In this document: piece after piece, positions 34,839 to 42,845 of the stretch
Numbering within the stretch: position 1 is the stretch's first letter
Layout: the number at the start of each line of letters is the position of its first letter
Source of the DNA: an uncultured Isoptericola sp.
Lineage (GTDB): Bacteria; Actinomycetota; Actinomycetes; Actinomycetales; Cellulomonadaceae
Length of the DNA: 64,000 nucleotides
Reading direction: 5' to 3'
Assembly (NCBI GenBank): GCA_947497265.1
Contig: CANMFP010000001.1
Coordinates: 620,001-684,000, forward strand
Program-made: the position numbers and the translations under genes
Notes under the pieces: model-generated
Seen by the model: only the letters and a program-made list of their open reading frames with translations
Databases searched by the model: none
What the model was told of the DNA's origin: nothing

Positions 34839-35294
34839 CTCGACCACCGGCACGAGGCGCTCCCAATGCTCCTCGCCCTTCGCCGCGGCCAGCGGCTGGG
34901 CCCACTCGGTCAGGACCGGACCCAGCGCCGTCCACGCGCGGGGGTGGTCGCGCGCGTAGGCGTCGAGGGTGCGGGCGGCCTCGTCCGGGGACAGCACATG
35001 TGCCAGGGCGCGGACCTCGCGGCGCGCCCCGACCGACACCAGCACGCGCGGCTCCACCAGCACGTTGCGGTACCACTGCGCCCGGGGCCCCATCCCGGAG
35101 ACGACGACGATCCGGTCCGGCGCGGGACGGTCCGTCACCTCCAGGACCACCGACCGGGCCTCGCCACTGACCCGACCCCGGTGCTGCATCAGCAGCATCC
35201 GATCACCCAGGAGGAAGCCGAGCCGGGCGCGGTACAGCCCGATCGGCGCGCGGACCAAGGGGCGGACGCGCAGCAGACGGGAGGCGAGGCTCAT
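34821..35294 (-). CDS. Deazaflavin-dependent nitroreductase-family protein (DUF385)
   Basis: 157 residues. The pattern YRARLGFLLGDRMLLMQHRGRVSGEARSVVLEVTD followed by RIVVVSGMGPRAQWYRNVLVEPRVLVSVG is the split-barrel F420-binding fold of the Ddn/nitroreductase family (PF04075). Members reduce quinones or nitro compounds with F420H2. It is the last gene before the CRISPR array, 75 bp from its oldest end, and is unrelated to it. Confidence 0.86.
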   Translation of the reverse strand: MSLASRLLRVRPLVRAPIGLYRARLGFLLGDRMLLMQHRGRVSGEARSVVLEVTDRPAPDRIVVVSGMGPRAQWYRNVLVEPRVLVSVGARREVRALAHVLSPDEAARTLDAYARDHPRAWTALGPVLTEWAQPLAAAKGEEHWERLVPVVELRLLD

Positions 35295-35369
35295 CGTCCG
35301 ACCGTACCGACCGGATGTGCGCGGGGCCAGAGTCCTGCCGTGTCCGGCGCGTGCCCACTTTCCGCGAAG

Positions 35370-36560
35370 CTGCTACCCCCGCTCGCGCGGGGAGCACCGA
35401 CCCGCGGCCTCGTTGCGTGAGCCGGTGTCCGGCTCATCCCCGCTCGCGCGGGGAGCACTTCAAGGCCGGCGTCGGCCAGGGCGTTGGCCACGGGCTCATC
35501 CCCGCTCGCGCGGGGAGCACGTCCACGCCGTGTCCAACCGCAAGACGTTGGGCGGCTCATCCCCGCTCGCGCGGGGAGCACCGGGAGTTCCTGACCGGCC
35601 CCTACGGCCTGGTGGGCTCATCCCCGCTCGCGCGGGGAGCACCCTGTCGAGGTCGAGGTAGAAGGGGACGAACTGGGCTCATCCCCGCTCGCGCGGGGAG
35701 CACTCTGCGCCGTCGGTGGGAGCGTCTGGAGCATCCGGCTCATCCCCGCTCGCGCGGGGAGCACGCCGTCGAGGATCGGTTTGAGCGTGGGCCAGAGGGG
35801 CTCATCCCCGCTCGCGCGGGGAGCACCAGGCGGCGCGTGCGGAGCAGGCAGAGCGGACGGGCTCATCCCCGCTCGCGCGGGGAGCACTGGTCCGACGATC
35901 TGCCAGGGGCCCCGTTCGTGGGCTCATCCCCGCTCGCGCGGGGAGCACGTCGAGGACGACGCCCGCCGCATGGGCGACGCGGGCTCATCCCCGCTCGCGC
36001 GGGGAGCACCGTGTCGAGCTCGGCAACGCCCGTCAACGCGCGGGCTCATCCCCGCTCGCGCGGGGAGCACCGCGGACTCGTTCTCGGTGTGGGTCCTCAA
36101 CGGGGCTCATCCCCGCTCGCGCGGGGAGCACGCTTATCATCTGCCCGCTGGGTGTGCGGGTGAACGGCTCATCCCCGCTCGCGCGGGGAGCACCGGCTGC
36201 CTCGCACCGAGCGCGAGCCGATGGTGGGCTCATCCCCGCTCGCGCGGGGAGCACGAAGCCTTCGACGATGCCGGAGATGCCGTCACTGGGCTCATCCCCG
36301 CTCGCGCGGGGAGCACCTCGGGGTGTCCGCCGCGTGGATGAGCCGCCGCGGCTCATCCCCGCTCGCGCGGGGAGCACGTGCGCCGCGCGTCGCGCCACCA
36401 CGGCAACAAGGGCTCATCCCCGCTCGCGCGGGGAGCACCGAGTGATGCAGCACTCGACGCGGGCCCAACGGGGCTCATCCCCGCTCGCGCGGGGAGCACC
36501 CGCCCGGCACCTCGCGCGCCGAGCGGAAGCGGGGCTCATCCCCGCTCGCGCGGGGAGCAC
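35370..36560 (-). CRISPR. Type I-E CRISPR array, 20 repeats, 19 spacers
   Basis: Nineteen identical 28-bp repeats, the first at 35431-35458 and the last at 36533-36560, plus one degenerate copy at 35370-35397 whose first seven bases differ. On the transcribed (minus) strand the repeat begins GTGCTCCCCGCGCGAGCGGG and ends GATGAGCC, with a CCCCGC...GCGGGG stem, the standard I-E hairpin cut by Cas6e. Spacers are 33 nt (fifteen) or 34 nt (four). The degenerate repeat marks the old, leader-distal end; the leader is on the cas2 side, so orientation agrees with the cas operon. The base next to each repeat is always G or C, suggesting that a 29th repeat base comes from the protospacer edge as in E. 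coli. Confidence 0.98.
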
Positions 36561-36614
36561 ACTACTTGACCACGGAGGATACTGGACGATCAGGTGATCC
36601 ACGTTCAGTTTCGA
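36561..36614 (-). promoter_or_regulatory. CRISPR leader-proximal segment
   Basis: 54 bp between the cas2 stop and the first repeat on the transcribed strand, AT-richer than the surroundings, ending GTGGTCAAGTAGT against the repeat. A functional leader is usually longer, so it most likely extends into the 3' part of the cas2 frame. No promoter box can be assigned with confidence. Confidence 0.5.
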
Positions 36615-37091
36615 TCAGGGATCGGGCTCGCCGCGGCCCTCGTGGCGTTGCTCCACAGCGTTACGAAACCGGCGCCGACGCGCAGCATGGCTCCAGTTTC
36701 GCCGGAGGCCCATGCCATCGCGCGGGGCGGATTCCTCGGGCTGGCCGACACCCCCTTCCGATTCGACGTTCCTAGACTCGGCGCGCGCTTGCTTGGCGTC
36801 ACGAATTTGCCGGGACTCCACCGTCTGACGCCGCATCAACGTGATGCCGTCGACGTCGACCGTCTCCCAGGCATGGTTGTGGGTTCGGAAGTCAAGGTGT
36901 TGCTCGTTCTGCCGCGACCACACCATCAGTGCTCGACCGCGCCCTACATCGTCGACGATCCGCTGCCACAGCTGGTCGCGAGTCCGAGCAGACAGGTGAC
37001 CGACATAGACGCCCGCAGAGACTTCGATCAGCCACCTGGTCAGTACGCCACGAAGTCTCTCCGGCGTTACCGAGAGCACGACAACGATCAC
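36615..37091 (-). CDS. cas2: CRISPR-associated endonuclease Cas2 (type I-E) with C-terminal extension
   Basis: 158 residues from a GTG overlapping the cas1 stop by 4 nt. The first about 95 residues are a normal Cas2e: VIVVVLSVTPERLRGVLTRWLIEVSAGVYVGHLS, RDQLWQRIV, GRALMVWSRQNEQHLDFRTHNH, ITLMRRQ. It forms the Cas1-Cas2 integrase with Cas1. The next about 60 residues (from VESRQIRDAKQARAESR) are basic, low in hydrophobics and resemble no domain, not even the DnaQ exonuclease known to be fused to some Cas2e. They probably arise by read-through into the leader after loss of the original stop. Confidence 0.88.
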   Translation of the reverse strand: MIVVVLSVTPERLRGVLTRWLIEVSAGVYVGHLSARTRDQLWQRIVDDVGRGRALMVWSRQNEQHLDFRTHNHAWETVDVDGITLMRRQTVESRQIRDAKQARAESRNVESEGGVGQPEESAPRDGMGLRRNWSHAARRRRFRNAVEQRHEGRGEPDP

Positions 37092-38041
37092 CAGTACGGC
37101 TCCTCGTCCGTGCCGTAGCTGGTCCCGCCGGCCACAGCTCCGAGCCGGCCGTCCCATAGCTCGACTACATCGGCCCACTGGCCGTCGGACTCCTCCTGGT
37201 CGAGGAGAAGTCGCGAGATGTCTTTGACGCACCGGTCCAGTAGCCGAGCCTTGTGCATGCGATCACGCATCTCTCGGCGCACGTGCCCACCGATATCGCT
37301 GAGGTCGAGCGCGGCAGCATCGAACGCGACCGGGATGGCCAGTTCCGCCTTGTAGAGGTCGGCCACGTCGTAGACGAACGAACGCTCGTGGCCGGTGTGA
37401 ACGAACCCGAGTCCCGGCGAGCAGCCTAGGGCGACGATCGCCGCGTGGCATACCCCGTACAGGCAGGTAGTCGCCGCAGACAGCGCCATGTTCACGGCAT
37501 CGGATGCCTCGAAGTCCTCTGGTCGGTACTGCCTCCCAGACCACTCGACGCCCGTCCTCGCGGCATGCTCTCGGTAGGCCTTTCGAACCCGGGCGCCTTC
37601 GCGCCCGCGCAGCTGCTGCATCGTGAGCCCGCTGACTTCCTCGCCGGGGAACCGCAACTCGTACATCGCTCGGGCAACGGCGAGCCGTGCGTTCCGGTTC
37701 GTCACGCGCTCTGCCTGGGCCTCCAGCAGCCGGGACCGGCGCGACAACGAACGACCATGGGCGTAGTAGCGCACCGCGTGCTCGCCCACCCAGACCGCCG
37801 TCGAGCCGCTTTCAGCGAGCAGCACCATCGCCTGATGCGTGACCTTCGTTCCCGGCCCGAGCAATACAGCGCCCAACGTGGCCGCCGGTACATGCACGGT
37901 GCCCTTCTCATCCGTCGCGGTGATCGCCGAGGCGTCGCGCGAGACGTGGCAACGCTCGAGGTAGAGGAATGTCAGGCGGTCCTGTGCGCGGGGCAGTTCC
38001 GGCACCGACGGCGGCGTGGCGCCAGGGTAGCGCTTGTTCAC
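37088..38041 (-). CDS. cas1: CRISPR-associated endonuclease Cas1 (type I-E)
   Basis: 317 residues from the GTG that overlaps the cas6e stop by 4 nt. N-terminal beta domain (LTFLYLERCHVSRDASAITATD) and C-terminal helical integrase domain with the metal ligands: Glu in LRGREGARVRKAY (about 143), His in GFVHTGHERSFVYDVADLYK (about 207-226) and the following Asp. With Cas2 it inserts new spacers at the leader end. Start choice rests on the overlap; an upstream in-frame start would add 10 residues inside cas6e. Confidence 0.96.
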   Translation of the reverse strand: MNKRYPGATPPSVPELPRAQDRLTFLYLERCHVSRDASAITATDEKGTVHVPAATLGAVLLGPGTKVTHQAMVLLAESGSTAVWVGEHAVRYYAHGRSLSRRSRLLEAQAERVTNRNARLAVARAMYELRFPGEEVSGLTMQQLRGREGARVRKAYREHAARTGVEWSGRQYRPEDFEASDAVNMALSAATTCLYGVCHAAIVALGCSPGLGFVHTGHERSFVYDVADLYKAELAIPVAFDAAALDLSDIGGHVRREMRDRMHKARLLDRCVKDISRLLLDQEESDGQWADVVELWDGRLGAVAGGTSYGTDEEPYW

Positions 38042-38670
38042 GACACCGGAGCCAACGTCAGCAGGCCGCACCCGTACCCTTTGGCACGCCCCATACCGGC
38101 CACCATAGATCGCCGCAGCGCGCCCACGTCGTTCACCGTGAGAGTCCCGTCGTAGGTCGCCTTGGCGATGGTCACCGTCGTCCCGGCCCGTCGAAACCGA
38201 TCGGTGCGTCTGTCGCGGACGAGCAGGTCCCGCACGCCGCCCTTCTCAGGAATGTCGAAGCCCCATCTTCCGGCCCTCTCGAGCAGCCAGTCCTGCTGCT
38301 GGTCGACGGTCACCTGCGCGTACCGCCGGCCACCGCTAGTTCTGGTGGGGTTCGCCGTCAGTCGGAAGGCCCAGGTCTGCCCGTCGGACAGTCGGTCGAG
38401 CAGAGGTGCCAGCGGCCGCGTCGCCCAGCCGTCCTGGGTGGTCGGCCAACCGGCCTGCTCAACGACGTGCGCGAAGTCAGGCGTGGGCTCACTGAGCACA
38501 TACAGCCACGTCCGAGGACCGTCTTGGTCGAGCCGCCACAGAACCCGTCCACGTTCGTCGTCGTCCTGGGGGAACGCCGCGAGCACGGCAGCGTGCATGG
38601 CTTGTGGCGATCCGAGGAGCCGGCGTCCGCCCCGCCGCGCCGGATTGATCTGGACACGCGACAGATGCAT
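38038..38670 (-). CDS. cas6e: CRISPR crRNA endoribonuclease Cas6e (CasE)
   Basis: 210 residues. Two ferredoxin-like halves; catalytic His in SPQAMHAAVLAAFP (H26) and the C-terminal Gly-rich loop GMGRAKGYGCGLLTLAPV that binds the repeat hairpin. It cuts the pre-crRNA 3' of each repeat stem and stays in Cascade. It overlaps cas5e by one nt and cas1 by 4 nt. Confidence 0.95.
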   Translation of the reverse strand: MHLSRVQINPARRGGRRLLGSPQAMHAAVLAAFPQDDDERGRVLWRLDQDGPRTWLYVLSEPTPDFAHVVEQAGWPTTQDGWATRPLAPLLDRLSDGQTWAFRLTANPTRTSGGRRYAQVTVDQQQDWLLERAGRWGFDIPEKGGVRDLLVRDRRTDRFRRAGTTVTIAKATYDGTLTVNDVGALRRSMVAGMGRAKGYGCGLLTLAPVS

Positions 38671-39395
38671 CAGGCACCTCCCAGGAGCGCCATCGGATCA
38701 TGCGCCCTCGCACTGACCGCATCGGTGTTCTCGACACGGACCTGAGCGATATCGATCCGGCGCTCACGCCATACGCGACGGCGTGGATCGAAGCTGACGG
38801 GATCGTCCCTGTGCTCTATCGACGAGTGCGGTTGCTCGACCTCGTCGAGCCCGTCCGGGACAGCCGCCGTGTCGACGCGCATCTCCAGATGCACCACCGG
38901 ACCCTGCCGCCGACGATGCCATTCGGCCGCCTGCCACGGGACCGACTGCAGAGAGTCCCACAATGATTCCTCCCGCACGCCGAGAGCCAACGGTCCCACC
39001 GGCGGGAAGGCCCGTCGCCCGAGGTACAGCGGAAACGTGGGTCGGCCGACCGCGTCCGCAAGGCCATCGATCAGGACGTCGTTCCCTGCGACCGCCGCTA
39101 CGAAGACTGCGTCGGCAAGGTAGTAGCGGTCCGTCAACGGAAAGGAGTGACCGCCGTCGGCCGTCCGTGCCGTCTGGAAGTCCCGTTCCACGCGACCCGG
39201 CTGGTCAATCCGGACGCCGAAGTTCAGCGTCAGGAGGTCTTCGAGCGGGTCGCTCCGTCGGAGCCCACGCGCCGCCGCGAGGAGTCCGACAACGCCGCTC
39301 TTCGTCGGGGCGGGGGCCGTGTCCCGCCGGGCGAACCTCGACCGGTTCCCCCACGACTGCATCGGTCCGGCGAGCCGCAATAGCAGCGTGCTCAC
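38670..39395 (-). CDS. cas5e: CRISPR Cascade subunit Cas5e (CasD)
   Basis: 241 residues. N-terminal RAMP motif MSTLLLRLAGPMQSWGNRSRFARRDTAPAPTKSGVVGLLAAARG is the Cas5e signature; DRYYLADAVFVAAV and GRRAFPPVGPL follow. It caps the 5' handle of the crRNA in Cascade. Overlaps the cas7e stop by 4 nt. Confidence 0.96.
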   Translation of the reverse strand: MSTLLLRLAGPMQSWGNRSRFARRDTAPAPTKSGVVGLLAAARGLRRSDPLEDLLTLNFGVRIDQPGRVERDFQTARTADGGHSFPLTDRYYLADAVFVAAVAGNDVLIDGLADAVGRPTFPLYLGRRAFPPVGPLALGVREESLWDSLQSVPWQAAEWHRRRQGPVVHLEMRVDTAAVPDGLDEVEQPHSSIEHRDDPVSFDPRRRVWRERRIDIAQVRVENTDAVSARAHDPMALLGGA

Positions 39396-40525
39396 GATGC
39401 GTCCGCGGCGATCCGGTCGGGCAGTGCCCTGGCCAGCTGCGAGACCGCCTCGACGAACCCGACCCGCTCGCCGATCCCCTCGAGCTCGGCACCAGCATCA
39501 CCCACGCCGACGACCCAGGTGGCCACGGGAGTCGCTCCGAAGGCCTCCTGGAGGTCCCCGGCATACTCGGCCAGTCGTCGCGCTGACGCGACCACTCGAC
39601 CGTCCTGCGGACCACTGACGATGGGCTTCTCGAAGGCACCGACATACGTCACCGGCTGATCCTCGCGGACCGTGACGATCACGGCGTCGGGCAGGCTCCG
39701 GTTCGCGAACGTGTTCAGCTTGCCGGTGGGCATCGACTTCGCGAACGCCTCGACGAAGACCTCGACAGCACGGACGGCCGCGCCCCTGTCCCCCAGATTC
39801 TCGACCAGGCGGTCGACATCTACGGTGGCGTACCGGTACAGGGTCGCGGAGTTGAACTCGACGGTGCCGATCATCGCGGCACCGGCATCCTCTTCGTCGT
39901 CGGCGGCCTTGTGGTCGTCCACGGCCGTGAAGTAGTCGTACTCCGACTGCACCGCGTGAGTGGACAACGCGTGCGCCACCTGACACGAGGCGTCGACGTT
40001 GAGGTCGGTTACGTCGGCCACCATCCGCCCGAACAGTGCCAGGTCGATCGAGTTCTTCTCTTTGATCAGCGCCTGCACGTCCTTCTTCGACGGCGCATCG
40101 CCGCCGTCGACCACTCCGACAGCGACACCGGCCAGGGCGTCGATCTGCTGCTTGGACAGGAACAGCAGGTACCCGGACTCCGGCGGAGCCCCCTTCTTGC
40201 CACGCGGTTCCTTGACGGTGATCCCCCCGGCCTTCAGCACCACCTCCGCGGCCTTCTGGGAGGCGTCGGCGTCCGCGTCCGGGTGCTGCTCCCGGATGGC
40301 GTCGGTGAGCAGCTCCACGACGCGCTTCGTCCGCACTCCGAACTCGTGCGGGTCGACCACGCTGCGGAACTGCTGTCGGGTGGCGCGCTTCCATGCCTGA
40401 GACGACACTCGCGCCCGCTGGACGCCGCCGAAGGTTGCGGTTTTGGGGCTCCCCGTGTCGTCACGGTTCAGATTGCTCGGCGGCACAGTCTGCAGCAGGT
40501 GGACATCGACGATGGTGCGGCTCAC
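39392..40525 (-). CDS. cas7e: CRISPR Cascade backbone subunit Cas7e (CasC)
   Basis: 377 residues from the GTG overlapping the cse2 stop by 4 nt. Hallmarks: VDVHLLQTVPPSNLNRDDTGSPKTATFGGVQRARVSSQAWKRATRQQF (about 5-52) and MIGTVEFNSATLYRYATVDVDRLVENLGD (about 220-248), then TGKLNTFANRSLPDAVIV. Several copies form the crRNA-binding helical backbone of Cascade. A start further upstream would run into cse2 without family support. Confidence 0.96.
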   Translation of the reverse strand: MSRTIVDVHLLQTVPPSNLNRDDTGSPKTATFGGVQRARVSSQAWKRATRQQFRSVVDPHEFGVRTKRVVELLTDAIREQHPDADADASQKAAEVVLKAGGITVKEPRGKKGAPPESGYLLFLSKQQIDALAGVAVGVVDGGDAPSKKDVQALIKEKNSIDLALFGRMVADVTDLNVDASCQVAHALSTHAVQSEYDYFTAVDDHKAADDEEDAGAAMIGTVEFNSATLYRYATVDVDRLVENLGDRGAAVRAVEVFVEAFAKSMPTGKLNTFANRSLPDAVIVTVREDQPVTYVGAFEKPIVSGPQDGRVVASARRLAEYAGDLQEAFGATPVATWVVGVGDAGAELEGIGERVGFVEAVSQLARALPDRIAADAS

Positions 40526-41187
40526 GCTGTCTCCTTGTCGGTATCGGCCGTCTCGACGGCCAGGTCTCGGTCGAGCTGGTAGTACTGACGGGCCCATCGG
40601 CGGCGCACGGAGTCGACTCGCGGCGGCTGCTGCGCTTCGTCGAGGTCGTCGGCCAGCAGGCCGTAGTCCAGGCCGATGTCGGTGCTCTTCATCTGCGTGA
40701 CCAGGCCCCGTAGATGGTGGGCCAGCTCGGGCAGGCTCGTCGCGGTGACGACCGCGTCGAATCTCCGCCGGACCGGTGACGTGGACCCGTCGGTGGCACC
40801 CGGACGGGCCCGGTCGAGCAGCGCGACGGCCTGGCCCAGACCGATGCCGGTGCGATGCATCGCTGCGGGACGTGACTGCTGGTGCAGCGCGTACAGAGTC
40901 ATGGCGGTGTGCACCGCCAGCTCCTGGCGGGTGGGTTCGTCACCTAACGGATCACCGGGCACCCCATCCATGGTGTCGGCCCAGATCTTCGGGTCGCTGC
41001 CCGGCGCCCGTCCGACGTTCTTGCGCAGATGCGCGAGCGTCGCCACGGTCGACGAGCGGTCCCGCGCCTCTTGAAGTCGGGTCACCCGCTTCGCCACCAG
41101 CCGACCGACCTCTCGCCGTCTCCGTCGTGGTCGCGGCCGCTCCGCCACGATCTCCGACGCATCCTGCGTCGCGTGCACCTCGGTCAT
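40522..41187 (-). CDS. cse2: CRISPR Cascade small subunit Cse2 (CasB)
   Basis: 221 residues, all-helical, Arg-rich N-terminus ([23 protein letters not shown]), then ATLAHLRKNVGRAPGSDPKIWADTM, typical of Cse2. The C-terminus has WARQYYQLDRDLA. Two copies line the target-strand side of Cascade. Coupled by 4-nt overlaps to cse1 before and cas7e after. Confidence 0.93.
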   Translation of the reverse strand: MTEVHATQDASEIVAERPRPRRRRREVGRLVAKRVTRLQEARDRSSTVATLAHLRKNVGRAPGSDPKIWADTMDGVPGDPLGDEPTRQELAVHTAMTLYALHQQSRPAAMHRTGIGLGQAVALLDRARPGATDGSTSPVRRRFDAVVTATSLPELAHHLRGLVTQMKSTDIGLDYGLLADDLDEAQQPPRVDSVRRRWARQYYQLDRDLAVETADTDKETA

Positions 41188-42845
41188 GCCACCTCCTCGG
41201 TTGTCGATCCGTCGATGCCGTCGACGTCCTCACCGAACGCCCGCGGCAGGACGTCGCGCAGTTTTCGCACGAACCACAGTTCGGCGCGGCCCACGTCGCG
41301 GAACTGACCGCCGGCCATCCGGCCGACGATCGCGGTGGGCCCCGCTTCCGCGACGATCCGGTCCGCGACCTCCCGGACCGTTCGGTAGACAGCGAGCTGC
41401 CACGCGGCCCGCCGCTCGCTGGGGACCACCTGCTCGGTAAGCGTCACGACCCACCTGCGGAACAGCCCGTCGAGCATTCCGTACGCCTGTTCCTTCGCGC
41501 GATCGGACGGTCCGTCCGACTCCGTGGAAGCGCCGGCCGCGAGCGCAACATTCGTCGCTAACCTTCCGAGTGCCCGTACGGCCTCGTCGGCAGTCCCAAC
41601 GGCGTCGACGGCCTCCTCGGCGAGCGCCCGCCCCTGCGGGTCCAGCAGCGATGTCGGCAGGGCGATCTCGTCGGCGAGCACCTCGTCGACCACGGACTCG
41701 TTCGAGCCGTACTCGATCCCGACCGATCGGAGCCGAATCATCTGGTCGTCCAGGGCCCGGGAGGCACGTAGCACCTCGAGCCAGACCACCACGCCTGGTG
41801 GCCGCGGACTGGGCGGTCCGTTGTCTCCGTCCCCTCTAGCGACGTGTGCCAACAGCGCCGGCATGCCCCGCCACAAGGCCCGGCCGGGCTGATGCTTGGC
41901 TGGCATGTAGACATCACGCTTGAGCTTCTGAGTCTGCGGCTTGGAGTAACGCCAGGCCGTCATCGGCTCGACGGCGAACCGGTTGTGCGGCGTCGGGCGG
42001 TCTCCCTGGGCGTTGAGGCATCCGGTCACTCGTTGCTCGTCACCGATCAGCCGAACCCGGCGGGCGGGCCAGGTATACAGGTCGACCGGGCCGGTCGGTT
42101 CGCGGTAGTGCTCCCCGTCCCACCCGTCCGGTGTCGGTCCCAGCGGTGCGCGCTCCCACAGCGGAGCGTCGGCGTCCGGGTGGGAGTCCAGACCGATGGC
42201 CGACGGCGCCACGAGATTCAGCAGCAACGTCTCACGCAGGGTGCCACCAGCCGCGTACACGCCCCCGATCTGTCCGGCCCACCCCGTGCCGATGGGGTAC
42301 CCGCGACCGCCCTTCACTCGCGGATCACCAACGGCACCGGATTTGATGCCCGAGACGTCGTAGGCGTGCACGTGCACCAACCATCGGGCGGCTTCCGGCC
42401 AGGACATCGTGGACCGGTCCACGCCGAGACGCGTCGTCATGAACGTCGACGTTCCCGGCCCGTCGCAGATTATGCGTTCTAGTCCGAAGACCTCGTCCTT
42501 GGCGGTACGGAGGTCGGCGACCTGCAGGAACGGGTGCTCGGGGTGCTGCAGCCAGAACCGGTCGTGGTAGGCATCGAGATAGGAGTTGACGTCCTCGACG
42601 ACCTCGTCCCACGCGTCGCGCTGGTCGCACCAGTCGTCGACGTCCCTCGGTCCTTGGACGGCGCGGTGGAGCAGAGCTAGCAGAAGCCGCACGATCGCGA
42701 ACGTCTGGGTGGGCAACTCGGCTGCGACCTGGCGGAGCTCGGCCGACCGGCGGAAGGCCTCCCGCAGGCCGACCTCGGCCGGGCCTTCCGGCCCGAGCAC
42801 CGGGATCCACGGCTCATCTACGAGCGAGAAGTGTGGTCGGGTCAT
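41184..42845 (-). CDS. cse1: CRISPR Cascade large subunit Cse1/Cas8e (CasA)
   Basis: 553 residues. N-terminal FSLVDEPWIPVLGPEGPAEVGLREAF is the Cse1 signature; HPFLQVADL, GVDRSTMSWPEAARWLVHVHAYDVSG and the PAM-reading middle follow; a C-terminal four-helix bundle (from about 415). It recognises the PAM and recruits Cas3. The ATG overlaps the cas3 stop by 4 nt. Length is near the family norm (500-560). Confidence 0.95.
   Translation of the reverse strand: MTRPHFSLVDEPWIPVLGPEGPAEVGLREAFRRSAELRQVAAELPTQTFAIVRLLLALLHRAVQGPRDVDDWCDQRDAWDEVVEDVNSYLDAYHDRFWLQHPEHPFLQVADLRTAKDEVFGLERIICDGPGTSTFMTTRLGVDRSTMSWPEAARWLVHVHAYDVSGIKSGAVGDPRVKGGRGYPIGTGWAGQIGGVYAAGGTLRETLLLNLVAPSAIGLDSHPDADAPLWERAPLGPTPDGWDGEHYREPTGPVDLYTWPARRVRLIGDEQRVTGCLNAQGDRPTPHNRFAVEPMTAWRYSKPQTQKLKRDVYMPAKHQPGRALWRGMPALLAHVARGDGDNGPPSPRPPGVVVWLEVLRASRALDDQMIRLRSVGIEYGSNESVVDEVLADEIALPTSLLDPQGRALAEEAVDAVGTADEAVRALGRLATNVALAAGASTESDGPSDRAKEQAYGMLDGLFRRWVVTLTEQVVPSERRAAWQLAVYRTVREVADRIVAEAGPTAIVGRMAGGQFRDVGRAELWFVRKLRDVLPRAFGEDVDGIDGSTTEEVA

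Noticed and set aside
35291-36597. Open frames with repeated SSPLARGA or PRASGDEP peptides
   Set aside because: They are translations through the CRISPR repeats and spacers; the 61-62 bp period and lack of ribosome-binding sites make them spurious.
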